The position numbers and the translations under genes were made by a program. Of a DNA stretch of 48,796 nucleotides, positions 7,047 to 14,277 are shown piece after piece. Source of the stretch: Kineosporia mesophila (GTDB lineage Bacteria; Actinomycetota; Actinomycetes; Actinomycetales; Kineosporiaceae); assembly GCF_021129235.1 (NCBI RefSeq), contig NZ_JAJOMA010000039.1, positions 1 through 48,796 of the forward strand. The letters are read 5' to 3'. Numbering within the stretch: the first letter of the stretch is position 1; each line of letters opens with the position of its first letter. Below the pieces are notes generated by a model. The model was not told the origin of the DNA and did no database searches. It saw nothing but the letters and a program-made list of their open reading frames with translations.

Positions 7047-8564
7047 GTGTACGACCTCCGGCCCGGGGATCCGGAGCAGATCGGCGAATTCGCGGTCGTC
7101 GGCCGTCTGGGCGGCGGTGGCATGGGCACCGTGTACCTGGCCGAGTCACCCGACGGCACCAGGGTCGCCATCAAGGTCGTGCACGAATACCTGGCCGCCG
7201 ACCCGGAGTTCCGGCGCCGGTTCGCGCACGAGGTCGACTCGGCCGGCAAGATCTCCGGCACCTACACCGCCGAGGTCCTCACCGCCGACACCGAGGCCCG
7301 CCTGCCCTGGATGGCCACCGAGTTCGTCGAGGGCCACAACCTGCTGCAGACCGTCGACGTCGACGGCCCGCTGAGCCCCGAGGCCGTGCTCGAGCTGGCC
7401 GCGGGCGTGGCCGACGCCCTGACCGAGATCCACCGGGCCGGCGTCATCCACCGTGACCTCAAGCCCTCCAACATCCTGCTCTCGCCGCAGGGCCCCCGGG
7501 TCATCGACTTCGGTATCGCCCGCGCCGCCGAGGCCAGCACCGTCACCAGCACCGGCAAGATCACCGGCTCGGCCGCGTACATGTCGCCCGAGCAGGCCGT
7601 GGGCCAGCGGGTCGGGCCCGCCACCGACGTGTTCTCCCTGGGCGCCCTGCTGTACTACGCGGCCACCGGCGAGCCCGCGTTCGGCACCGGCCCGGCCACC
7701 GCCATGCTCTACCGCACGGTGCACGGCGAGGTGAACCTGGAGCCGATCCGGTCCGCACCGCTGCGCGACCTGATCGCCGCGCTCCTGGAGAAAGACCCGG
7801 CCGACCGGCCCAACGCCAAGCACATCGCGATCGCCGCGCGCACCGGCACACCCGTCACCCGGCTGCCGCGCCACACCCCCGCCGCCGGGGTCCGGGCCGT
7901 GCCGCCGCCCGCGCCCACCCCGGCCGGCGGCGTCAGCGCCTACGACAACCTGATGAACCAGGTCGCCCTGGCCACCGCCTCCCGCGGCAACCCGATCATC
8001 CAGACCACACAGCAGCACACCCCCATCGACCGGGCCTCCCGGTTCCGGTCGCCCGTCCTGGTGCAGGCCGCCGCCGGGGCCGCGCTGCTGGTGGCCCTGG
8101 TCGTCGGTGGAGTCGTCCTGTTCACCACGGGCGACAAGGAGAAGGCACCCACGGCCAACGTCTCCGGTTCCGAGGACGTGCCCTCGCCCACGGCCACCAC
8201 GGCCGGGCCCCAGATCACCGGTAAGGCCACGCCCGCCAACGTCGGGGGCCCCACCAGCGTGCCCACCTACGCCACGACCACCGGGCGCAGCTACACCACG
8301 ACCAGGGCCGGCGATCCCCTGGCCACGGTGACCGTCACGCCGTCCCGCAGTGCGTCCCCCACGCCGACGAAGACCAAGCCCACCACGTCGACCACCACCA
8401 GCACCGCCGCGCCGCCCCCCGCGGCCACCAGCACCCCGGCCGTCGACCCGCCGACCACCACCACCGGTGGGGGCGGAGACGACGGGGGCGGAGGCGACGG
8501 CGGTAGCGACACCAGCACCACCACCGACGCCGGCGAACCGGGCGCGGCCGCGGAAAACCCCTGA
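7047..8564 (+). CDS. Membrane-anchored Ser/Thr protein kinase (PknB-like)
   Basis: A 505-residue Hanks-type kinase. The catalytic domain spans about residues 12-270, with Gly-rich loop LGGGGMG, the ATP-binding lysine in VAIKVV, the catalytic loop HRDLKPSN, the metal motif DFG and the SPEQ activation-segment end, so all key residues are present. After a juxtamembrane linker, one helix at about 336-360 crosses the membrane. The outer region is a low-complexity Thr/Pro/Ser-rich stalk ending in Gly/Asp and Thr repeats, without PASTA domains. The GTG at 7047 has an AGGAG site about 10 bases upstream. It is monocistronic, flanked by a long inverted repeat downstream. Substrates are unknown; it probably senses or attaches to the cell wall through the stalk. 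Confidence 0.93.
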   Translation: MYDLRPGDPEQIGEFAVVGRLGGGGMGTVYLAESPDGTRVAIKVVHEYLAADPEFRRRFAHEVDSAGKISGTYTAEVLTADTEARLPWMATEFVEGHNLLQTVDVDGPLSPEAVLELAAGVADALTEIHRAGVIHRDLKPSNILLSPQGPRVIDFGIARAAEASTVTSTGKITGSAAYMSPEQAVGQRVGPATDVFSLGALLYYAATGEPAFGTGPATAMLYRTVHGEVNLEPIRSAPLRDLIAALLEKDPADRPNAKHIAIAARTGTPVTRLPRHTPAAGVRAVPPPAPTPAGGVSAYDNLMNQVALATASRGNPIIQTTQQHTPIDRASRFRSPVLVQAAAGAALLVALVVGGVVLFTTGDKEKAPTANVSGSEDVPSPTATTAGPQITGKATPANVGGPTSVPTYATTTGRSYTTTRAGDPLATVTVTPSRSASPTPTKTKPTTSTTTSTAAPPPAATSTPAVDPPTTTTGGGGDDGGGGDGGSDTSTTTDAGEPGAAAENP

Positions 8565-8663
8565 TCCCGGGCTCGGACCTCTGCCGGGCTCACCGCCCGG
8601 ACCCATCCAGGCTCAAGGTCTCGACCGCGAATGGCACCCTCTCGCCGGCGAATGCCAATCTCC

Positions 8664-8729
8664 CGGGCGTGATCAGGCGAACTTTCCCCGCGACGACATC
8701 TCCCGGGGAAGTTCGCCTGATCACGCCCG
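8664..8729. terminator. Long near-perfect inverted repeat between convergent genes
   Basis: The arms 8664-8690 and 8704-8729 match over 26 bp with a single extra T in the left arm, around a 13-base loop. The hairpin lies between the kinase gene (+) and trmB (-), so it would work as a two-way terminator. The stem is unusually long for that task. Confidence 0.75.
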
Positions 8730-8823
8730 ACGGAAGGCCGACCGAACCGACGAAGGAACGCCCACCGCGGCCGGCGAGGGGCCGCCAGCGACGGCCGGCG
8801 AACGTTCGGGGCCGTAGCCCGGG

Positions 8824-9519
8824 CTACGGCTGCGGTCGGCGGCGGGCCAGGAAGTCCGCCACCCGGTGCCCCTTCTCGATCCCCCGGGCCTCGAACCGGG
8901 TGACCGGACGCCACGACGGTCGTTCCACGGCGCCGCCGCCCTCCAGCTCGAGGGCGGGCTCGGCCGCCAGCACCTCGCCCATCTGCTCGGCGTAGGGCCA
9001 CCAGTCGGTGGCGCAGTGCAGCAGCCCACCCGGGGCCAGCCGGTCCGCGACCAGCGCCGCGAACCGCGGCGTGACCAGCCGGCGCTTGTGATGCCGGGCC
9101 TTCGGCCAGGGATCGGGAAAGAACACCCGCACCCCGGCCAGGCTGCCCGACGGCACCCGCTCGCGCAGCAAGACCTCACCGTCGCCGTTGAGCACGCGCA
9201 CGTTCTCCAGCCCGCCCTCCGCCAGGGCGAGCACCAGGGCGCCCACCCCCGGCGTGTGCACGTCGGCGGCCACCACCCCGGTCGCCGGATCGGCGGCCGC
9301 CATCGACAGGGTGCTGCTGCCCGACCCGAACCCGATCTCCAGGACCACCGGCACCCCGGGTGCGAACATCGTCCTCAATTCCAGCGGTTCGCCACCGGCC
9401 GGGACCTCGAACCGCGACAGGTGCTCGGCCATCGCCTCGCGCCGCATCGAACCCATCCGCCCCCGCCGTAGTTTGTACGTGGGAACGGCGGGCGCGGGTG
9501 TCTCGGTCACGGCGGTCAT
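8824..9519 (-). CDS. trmB: tRNA (guanine-N7)-methyltransferase
   Basis: A 231-residue SAM-dependent enzyme that makes m7G46 in the variable loop of tRNAs. The SAM motif is EIGFGSGSS near residue 62; the family signature FPDPWPKARHHKRRL near residues 130-145 carries the catalytic Asp and tRNA-contacting basic residues; a conserved ATDWWPYAEQM segment follows. The ATG at 9519 is chosen by homology with the usual N-terminus (a short tail, then YKLRRGRM). The upstream in-frame sequence overlaps the merR gene and is not protein-like. merR ends only 16 bp upstream on the same strand, so the two may be co-transcribed although functionally unrelated. Confidence 0.93.
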   Translation of the reverse strand: MTAVTETPAPAVPTYKLRRGRMGSMRREAMAEHLSRFEVPAGGEPLELRTMFAPGVPVVLEIGFGSGSSTLSMAAADPATGVVAADVHTPGVGALVLALAEGGLENVRVLNGDGEVLLRERVPSGSLAGVRVFFPDPWPKARHHKRRLVTPRFAALVADRLAPGGLLHCATDWWPYAEQMGEVLAAEPALELEGGGAVERPSWRPVTRFEARGIEKGHRVADFLARRRPQP

Positions 9520-9535
9520 TATCCGCCGCAGCGCC

Positions 9536-10036
9536 CTACCGGCGACGGGAGGGGTGCGGCGGTTGCTGACGCCCGGCCCGCACCGGAGGGGCGGGCACCA
9601 CGCAGTCCTGGACACCGTCCGACCACGGGTTCTGCGGGTCCCCGTCGACGAGCGCGATCTCGTACAGGGAGATCTTCGCGGTGACGGCGTCCAGGCTGGC
9701 GCTCAGGCGTTCCATCTGGGCGCGCACGTGGTCCTGGTGCTCGCGCAGCAGGTCGAGGCGTTCCTGCTCGTTACCGGCGCCGGCACGGACCAGGCCGGCG
9801 TAGCGGGCGATCTCGGCCAGGGGCATGCCGGAGTCGCGCAGGCGGGTGGCCAGCAGCAGCCACTGCACGTCCTGGCTGCCGTAGACGCGCCGGCCCGCGC
9901 CGTCGCGCGCGACCGGGTTCACGAACAGGTTCTCCTGCTCGTAGAAGCGCAGCGTGTGCGCGGACAGGCCGGTCTGCGCGCTGATCTCGCCGATGCTCAG
10001 GACATCGGACACGGGGGCTGCGCTCGTGGTCGTCAC
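9536..10036 (-). CDS. MerR-family regulator of the adjacent SDR gene
   Basis: A 166-residue MerR-family activator. The N-terminal winged helix (about residues 14-80) shows SIGEISAQTGLSAHTLRFYEQE, the usual MerR recognition helix, followed by a dimerisation coiled coil (about 85-130) and a Pro/Arg-rich tail. There are no clustered cysteines, so metal sensing is unlikely. In actinobacteria this subtype often sits divergent from a short-chain dehydrogenase, as here. The gap between the two holds a classic 19-bp-spacer promoter with a central dyad (10054-10084), the hallmark of MerR control. Confidence 0.9.
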   Translation of the reverse strand: MTTTSAAPVSDVLSIGEISAQTGLSAHTLRFYEQENLFVNPVARDGAGRRVYGSQDVQWLLLATRLRDSGMPLAEIARYAGLVRAGAGNEQERLDLLREHQDHVRAQMERLSASLDAVTAKISLYEIALVDGDPQNPWSDGVQDCVVPAPPVRAGRQQPPHPSRRR

Positions 10037-10053
10037 GTCTCCACTGTAAGCAC

Positions 10054-10084
10054 TTGTCCTCGAGTCCTCTCGAACTCCTAGCGT
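10054..10084 (+). promoter_or_regulatory. MerR-type promoter of the SDR gene
   Basis: -35 TTGTCC (10054-10059) and -10 TAGCGT (10079-10084) are separated by exactly 19 bp. The spacer carries the perfect dyad TCGAG-TCCT-CTCGA (10060-10073). An over-long spacer with a dyad inside is the known architecture of MerR-activated promoters. Confidence 0.75.
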
Positions 10085-10115
10085 CGTCGGTGACCACGAG
10101 GAAGGACTTCACCCC

Positions 10116-10946
10116 ATGAGTACCCGTACCTGGATGATCACCGGCGCCTCCGGCGGCTTCGGCGCCCTGATGACGCGGAAGCTGCTGGAACGGGGCGACA
10201 CGGTGGTCGCGGCCGTGCGCCGTCCGCAGGCCCTGGACGACCTGCTCGCCACCTACGGCGGGCAGCGGCTGCAGACCGTGCGACTGGACCTGACCGACGC
10301 CGGGTCGATCCGCGCGGCCACCGATGCGGCGTTCGCCGCGAACGAGCGCATCGACGTCGTCGTCAGCAACGCCGGGCACGGAACGTTCGGTGCGGCCGAG
10401 GAACTCACCGACGCGCAGATCGAGCGGGTGATCGGCGTGAACCTGCTCGGCTCGATCCACCTGATCCGGGCCGCGCTGCCGCACCTGCGGGCGCAGGGTG
10501 GGGGCCGGGTGCTGCAGGTGGCCTCGGAGGGCGGGTCGATCGCGTACCCGAACTTCAGCGCCTACCACGCGAGTAAGTGGGGCATCGAGGGTTTCGTGGA
10601 GTCGGTGCGGCAGGAGGTGGCGCCCTTCGGCATCGACTTCACCGTGCTGGAGCCCGGCCCCTCGCCGACCGGTTTCGGCGACGCCCTCGACACCGCCCCG
10701 GCCACCCCGGTCTACGACCCCACCCCCTCGGGTGACGTGCGGCGGATGCTCCGGACCGGGGAGGGATTCGACTGGTCCGACCCCGCCCTGATCGCCGAGG
10801 CGAGCATCGCCGTCGCCGACGTCACCCCCGCCCCCGTGCGCCTGGCCCTGGGCCGGGGGGCGTACGCGCAGATCCGCGCCGCCCTGCAGACGCGCCTGGC
10901 CGAACTGGACGCGCAGCGCACGATCAGCGAGTCGGTGGCCGCCTGA
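10116..10946 (+). CDS. Short-chain dehydrogenase/reductase
   Basis: A 276-residue classical SDR, an NAD(P)-dependent oxidoreductase in the cytoplasm. The cofactor motif TGASGGFG is at residues 9-16, DLTD near 60, NAG at about 89-91, the catalytic Ser in VASEGG near 138, and YHASK (Tyr/Lys pair) near 151. The AVRR stretch after the second strand suggests NADP preference. The ATG at 10116 has a GAGGAAGGA site. It stands under the MerR-type promoter and is followed by a perfect 15-bp terminator hairpin. The substrate is not inferable. Confidence 0.92.
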   Translation: MSTRTWMITGASGGFGALMTRKLLERGDTVVAAVRRPQALDDLLATYGGQRLQTVRLDLTDAGSIRAATDAAFAANERIDVVVSNAGHGTFGAAEELTDAQIERVIGVNLLGSIHLIRAALPHLRAQGGGRVLQVASEGGSIAYPNFSAYHASKWGIEGFVESVRQEVAPFGIDFTVLEPGPSPTGFGDALDTAPATPVYDPTPSGDVRRMLRTGEGFDWSDPALIAEASIAVADVTPAPVRLALGRGAYAQIRAALQTRLAELDAQRTISESVAA

Positions 10947-10956
10947 GCCTCCGGGC

Positions 10957-10990
10957 GCGGGCCCTTCCCGGACCTCCGGGAAGGGCCCGC
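10957..10990. terminator. Perfect 15-bp terminator hairpin
   Basis: GCGGGCCCTTCCCGG (10957-10971), loop ACCT, then its exact reverse complement (10976-10990), 10 bp after the SDR stop. It can also serve the convergent VOC gene. Confidence 0.85.
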
Positions 10991-11133
10991 GTCACCGCAA
11001 GCACCCGCTCAGGGGCCGACACCCGCCGGAGTAAACCATCCGCGTCCTCCATCACCCGACGAGACCGCGAGCGCCTTCTCGTCGTGCAGGGAGTGTGGGC
11101 TGCCTGTCCTCGCTCCCGTACCGGTGGGCGGGG

Positions 11134-11544
11134 TCAGGCGGTCTGCTGCATCCGGATCAGGTTGCCCGCCGGGTCGCGGAAGGCGGCGTCGCGCACGCCG
11201 TAGGGCTGGTCGGTGGGTTCCTGCACGATGTCGATGTCACCGGCCTGGAGCTTCTCGAAGGTGGCGTCGAGGTCGGGCGTGGCCAGGTTGAGGCTGGCGA
11301 ACGTGCCCTTGGCCATCATCTCGGCCACGACGCGCTTCTCCTCCTCGCTGACGTTCGGGGTGGCCTCCGGCGGGTAGAGCACGATCGCGGTGTCGGCCTG
11401 ACCGGCCGGGCCGACCGTGATCCAGCGCATGGCCTCGTAACCGACGTCGAGGCGCACCTCGAAGCCCAGCAGGTCACGGTAGAAGGCCAGCGAGGCCTCC
11501 GGGTCGGTGTGCGGAAGGAAGCTCGAGTGGATGGTGATGTCCAT
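11134..11544 (-). CDS. VOC/glyoxalase-fold protein
   Basis: A 136-residue vicinal-oxygen-chelate superfamily protein with paired beta-alpha-beta-beta-beta modules. It shows HTDPEASLAFYRDLLGFEV at the start and AAFRDPAGNLIRM near the end, typical of the glyoxalase/bleomycin-resistance group. Members are metal-dependent lyases, dioxygenases or drug-binding proteins; which applies is open. ATG 11544 is preferred; a GTG three codons upstream (11553) is the alternative, and neither has a strong ribosome site. It is divergent from an AraC-type regulator, a common pairing in actinobacteria. Confidence 0.88.
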   Translation of the reverse strand: MDITIHSSFLPHTDPEASLAFYRDLLGFEVRLDVGYEAMRWITVGPAGQADTAIVLYPPEATPNVSEEEKRVVAEMMAKGTFASLNLATPDLDATFEKLQAGDIDIVQEPTDQPYGVRDAAFRDPAGNLIRMQQTA

Positions 11545-11656
11545 GACCGTCACGCTAGAGGCCCGCCCCTGAGCTGGGCTTCTCGATTCCTGATCGTCTC
11601 GCCGTTCTCCGTCGTTGTCCGGCGTTCTCCGGCGGATGGTGGATGCGCCCTGTGCG

Positions 11657-12130
11657 ATGCTGACAGGCGTGACGTCGTTGGAGGATCTGGTCCGGCTGCG
11701 CCGGGCCCGCGACCTGATGGACCGGGACTACGCCAGTCCGCTCGACGTGACCGCCCTGGCCCGGTTCGCCCTGATGTCGCCCGGGCACTTCTCCCGGAGC
11801 TTCCGGGCCGCGTTCGGGGAGTCGCCCTACAGCTACCTGATGACCCGCCGCATCGAGCGGGCCATGGCCCTCCTGCGCCGCGGCGACCTCAGCGTCACCG
11901 AGATCTGTTTCGCCGTCGGGTTCTCGTCGCTGGGCACCTTCAGTTCCCGTTTCACCGAGCTGGTCGGTGAAAGCCCCAGCGCCTACCGGGCCCGCGACCA
12001 CGCCGCTGCTCCCGGCATCACGGGTTTCGCCGGGATCGCGCCCTGCCTGGCCAAGATCCACACCCGTCCGATCCGGCACCGGACCGCCCGGTCCGAAACC
12101 GCCGGGCAAACTGTCGGACCCCGTCCCTAG
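11657..12130 (+). CDS. AraC-family regulator, DNA-binding domain only
   Basis: A protein of about 157 residues that is nearly all AraC-type double helix-turn-helix. It shows DVTALARFALMSPGHFSRSFRAAFG, then the second helix pair SVTEICFAVGFSSLGTFSSRF and the closing GESPSAYR. No ligand-binding domain precedes it. A C-terminal tail of about 40 Arg/Thr-rich residues looks poorly structured. ATG 11657 and GTG 11669 are both possible starts; neither has a strong ribosome site. It probably controls the divergent VOC gene. Its TAG stop coincides with the first bases of the -10 box of the next gene. Confidence 0.85.
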   Translation: MLTGVTSLEDLVRLRRARDLMDRDYASPLDVTALARFALMSPGHFSRSFRAAFGESPYSYLMTRRIERAMALLRRGDLSVTEICFAVGFSSLGTFSSRFTELVGESPSAYRARDHAAAPGITGFAGIAPCLAKIHTRPIRHRTARSETAGQTVGPRP

Positions 12131-12143
12131 ACTCGCGCTCATG
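12128..12143 (+). promoter_or_regulatory. Leaderless promoter of the YjbR-type gene
   Basis: TAGACT at 12128-12133 followed by exactly 7 bases and the ATG at 12141, with no ribosome site. This geometry puts transcription start at or next to the ATG. The box overlaps the TAG stop of the AraC-family gene. The same TAGACT-N7-ATG arrangement occurs at 33509-33524. Confidence 0.6.
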
Positions 12144-12539
12144 GACGGAACGACCCTGCGGGCCACGGCCCTGCGCATCGCGACCGGGCTGCCCGCCGCC
12201 GAGCACTGCTTCCCGTTCGGGCCCGAGACCGAGGTCTGCAAGGTCGTCGGCAAGGTGTATTTCCTGGCCGGCGAGCTGCACGGTGAACCCCTGGTCACCC
12301 TCAAGTGCGATCCGGAGCACAGCCTGTCCCTGCAGGAGCAGTTCCCCGACGTCTTCCCCGGCTACCACATGAACAAGAAACACTGGATCTCGATCGGCGG
12401 CGGTGACGACATCACCGAAGATCTCATCGACGAACTGGTGCGCTCCTCCTACACGCTCGTCGTCAGCACCCTGCCTCGCGCGAAACGGCCCGGTCTCTCT
12501 GCGCAGGCCATGAAAGGGATTGCTACAGAAATTGATTGA
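12141..12539 (+). CDS. MmcQ/YjbR-family protein
   Basis: A 132-residue cytoplasmic protein of the MmcQ/YjbR family (CyaY-like fold, DNA-binding-like surface; function poorly defined). Typical marks are the early FPFGPETEVCKVVGK stretch, a LVTLKCDPEHS strand, the FPGYHMNKKHWISI motif, and the C-terminal DLIDELVRSSYTLV helix. The ATG at 12141 directly follows a -10-like box by 7 bases and lacks a Shine-Dalgarno site, so the mRNA is probably leaderless. It may be read separately from the upstream AraC gene, 10 bp away. Confidence 0.9.
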   Translation: MDGTTLRATALRIATGLPAAEHCFPFGPETEVCKVVGKVYFLAGELHGEPLVTLKCDPEHSLSLQEQFPDVFPGYHMNKKHWISIGGGDDITEDLIDELVRSSYTLVVSTLPRAKRPGLSAQAMKGIATEID

Positions 12540-12565
12540 AGCCGTTTGGTTCGCACCTGTCGCGG

Positions 12566-12955
12566 TCAGTCCAGTCGGCGAGCGCTTGCCCGGTGCTCCC
12601 GCACGGCCCGGATCTGCTGTTCCTGCGCGCGGTTGAGCCACCACTCCTCGAGCTTGACCTTCAGGAGCAGAACGAACGGACGCGTGGGGGCGCCGGTCTC
12701 CAGGGCCTGGGCGCGCACGTCGAAGCGCACCGCCCAGCGTCCACCGGTGAGTTCCTCACCCGGGACGGCACCGAAGAAGGTCGCGACCGCGCAGACCTCG
12801 ACGACGACCTCGACCTGCGGCACCTGCCGGTCCCGGCGCACCAGGGCGACCTCGGTGACCTTCAGCGACCAGGGGGTGAGCGGAATGCGTGGTCGAGCGT
12901 TGAGGCGCCCGACGATCTGCGCCGCGGGGAGCGGGAGTTCGTACCCGGCGTTCAT
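12566..12955 (-). CDS. Hypothetical protein, 129 residues
   Basis: I do not recognise this protein. The middle (about residues 30-100) alternates hydrophobic strands (for example VEVVVEVCAVATFFG and RWAVRFDVRA) and looks like a beta sandwich or barrel; the last 30 residues form a charged helix containing two adjacent Trp. There is no signal peptide or membrane helix. The ATG at 12955 is preceded by a weak GTGAAG; the frame stays open upstream as far as 13279, but that part looks non-coding. It converges with the YjbR-type gene. Confidence 0.6.
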   Translation of the reverse strand: MNAGYELPLPAAQIVGRLNARPRIPLTPWSLKVTEVALVRRDRQVPQVEVVVEVCAVATFFGAVPGEELTGGRWAVRFDVRAQALETGAPTRPFVLLLKVKLEEWWLNRAQEQQIRAVREHRASARRLD

Positions 12956-13356
12956 GACTTCACGATAGAACCGCCACCCACCGCCCGACCGGGCCCTTGG
13001 TCGTCCTTCATCGGACCCTTCGGCCCTGCGGCGACACCGCGAACCACATCCGCCGCGGCCCTGCCCGTTGAGCTCACCCGGCTCGTCGCCGCCGCCGGAC
13101 CGGTGCACCGGACTGCCGCCCACGGTGAGCCGGAGGGTGATGGACCTTCCGCAGCTCACGAGCAGGATGCCCGCAGCCACGTCCAGGAGGATCCGGCCGG
13201 AGGGACTCGTGCCCGGTCTACGAGACAGACCTGCCCGGGGGGTTCGCCCCGGCCTCGGTGAACCCCCCGGCACCGCCACGTCGTATAGGTACCGGCCGGA
13301 TCACGGCCGCACTTTCGGGAGCTGCCGCAGCTTCGACCGCAGACAGGAGGGCCCCG
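12956..13356. other. Intergenic region upstream of the WXG100-like cassette
   Basis: About 400 bp without a supported gene. It contains a hairpin at 13235-13270 and a TATAGG at 13284-13289 that could be a -10 element for the downstream + strand cassette; no convincing -35 is visible. The open frames crossing it look like non-coding translations. Confidence 0.5.
13235..13270. terminator. Hairpin upstream of the WXG100-like operon
   Basis: CCGGGGGGTTC (13235-13245) pairs perfectly with GAACCCCCCGG (13260-13270) over a 14-base loop. It may insulate the downstream operon or be a terminator remnant. Confidence 0.45.
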
Positions 13357-13635
13357 GTGGCCGAGATCTTCCTCCCGGGCGACGACCTGGACGCCGCCCG
13401 CGCCGCGCTGGACAAGGTGCGCGAGAACATCGACATCAGCGGCGCGAACATCGACTTCGACCAGGCCCTGGGCCGTGACCTGGCCCGCTCCGCCGGTTCG
13501 TTCGAGAACGCCTGGTCCGACGGCCGGTTCCAGCTGGTCCGCGAGATCGACGGCATCCGCGACAAGTTCCAGCAGGTCAGCGACGCCTTCGCCGACACCG
13601 ACGCGCAAGCCGCCGAAAGCCTCGTGACGGAGTAG
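13357..13635 (+). CDS. WXG100-like small secreted protein
   Basis: A 92-residue, mainly helical protein with the size and plan of WXG100/ESAT-6 proteins. Helix 1 (about residues 7-45) is followed by a turn carrying NAWSDGRF near residue 50 (W-S-D-G rather than W-x-G), then helix 2 and an end with FADTD, which fits the [YF]xxxD export motif of type VII substrates. GTG 13357 has a strong AGGAGG site 6 bases upstream. It is first of three tightly spaced genes (next start 2 bp after its stop). It probably acts as a partner or targeting factor for the 581-residue protein encoded by the third gene. Confidence 0.75.
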   Translation: MAEIFLPGDDLDAARAALDKVRENIDISGANIDFDQALGRDLARSAGSFENAWSDGRFQLVREIDGIRDKFQQVSDAFADTDAQAAESLVTE

Positions 13636-13637
13636 CC

Positions 13638-14252
13638 ATGCCCGACCGTGAACGCTTCCTGCTCAACGTGCCCGAGACCTGGAGCACCACCGACCTGTCC
13701 GGCCAGGAGATGGCCGCCGCCCGCGCCCAGGCGCTCGCCGAGACCCCGGACCCCCGGGCCAAGGCCCAGGTCAACGACTTCTTCCGCACCGGCCGCGAAC
13801 TCCTGCGCTCGGCCCGTAAACACGGCGCCCTGTTCAGCGCCAGCACCGCCGAGATGTACGACGACGGGCTCTTCATGGCCTACGTGATGGTGTTCGCGGT
13901 GAACACTCCCGAGGGCCTGGAATTCACGCTGCCCGTGCTGACCCAGGCGCTGGGGACCTCCCGCCGCGCTCCCAGCGACCGCGAGGTCACCTCCGTCACC
14001 CTGCCGCACATCGGCACGGTCGCCCGCGTGACCGGCACCGAGGAGACCGCGATCACCGCCGACGTCTCGACGAAGCTGCTCACCATGCACACCATGCTGC
14101 CTGTGCCCGGCAGTCCCCAGGAGTACCTCGTCGTCTCCTGCGCCAGCCCGAACCTGCCGCTGAAAGCAGCGGTGCACCCGCTGTTCAACGCCATCACTGC
14201 GACGTTCCGTTTCGTCGCCCCCGACGGCCGACCGTTGCCGGCCACGTCCTGA
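13638..14252 (+). CDS. Unknown protein, Mog1/PsbP-like; possible substrate chaperone
   Basis: A 204-residue soluble protein. The opening FLLNVPETWSTTDL and the closing LVVSCASPNLPLKAAVHPLFNAI, then ATFRFV, resemble a group of actinobacterial proteins with a likely Mog1/PsbP-type alpha/beta sandwich that I associate with type VII regions. This is pattern memory, not a search. There is no signal peptide. The ribosome site GGAG overlaps the end of the upstream gene. Its place between a WXG100-like gene and a large protein with hydrophobic segments invites comparison with EagR (DUF1795) chaperones of type VI effectors, which share the fold; that role here is an inference only. Confidence 0.6.
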   Translation: MPDRERFLLNVPETWSTTDLSGQEMAAARAQALAETPDPRAKAQVNDFFRTGRELLRSARKHGALFSASTAEMYDDGLFMAYVMVFAVNTPEGLEFTLPVLTQALGTSRRAPSDREVTSVTLPHIGTVARVTGTEETAITADVSTKLLTMHTMLPVPGSPQEYLVVSCASPNLPLKAAVHPLFNAITATFRFVAPDGRPLPATS

Positions 14253-14277
14253 GCAAGGCTTTTCGAGGAGGATCCCG

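Noticed and set aside
13235-13270. Mobile-element end or attachment site at the hairpin upstream of the WXG100-like cassette
   Set aside because: There is no transposase, integrase, tRNA or matching second copy in the window; an ordinary hairpin is enough.
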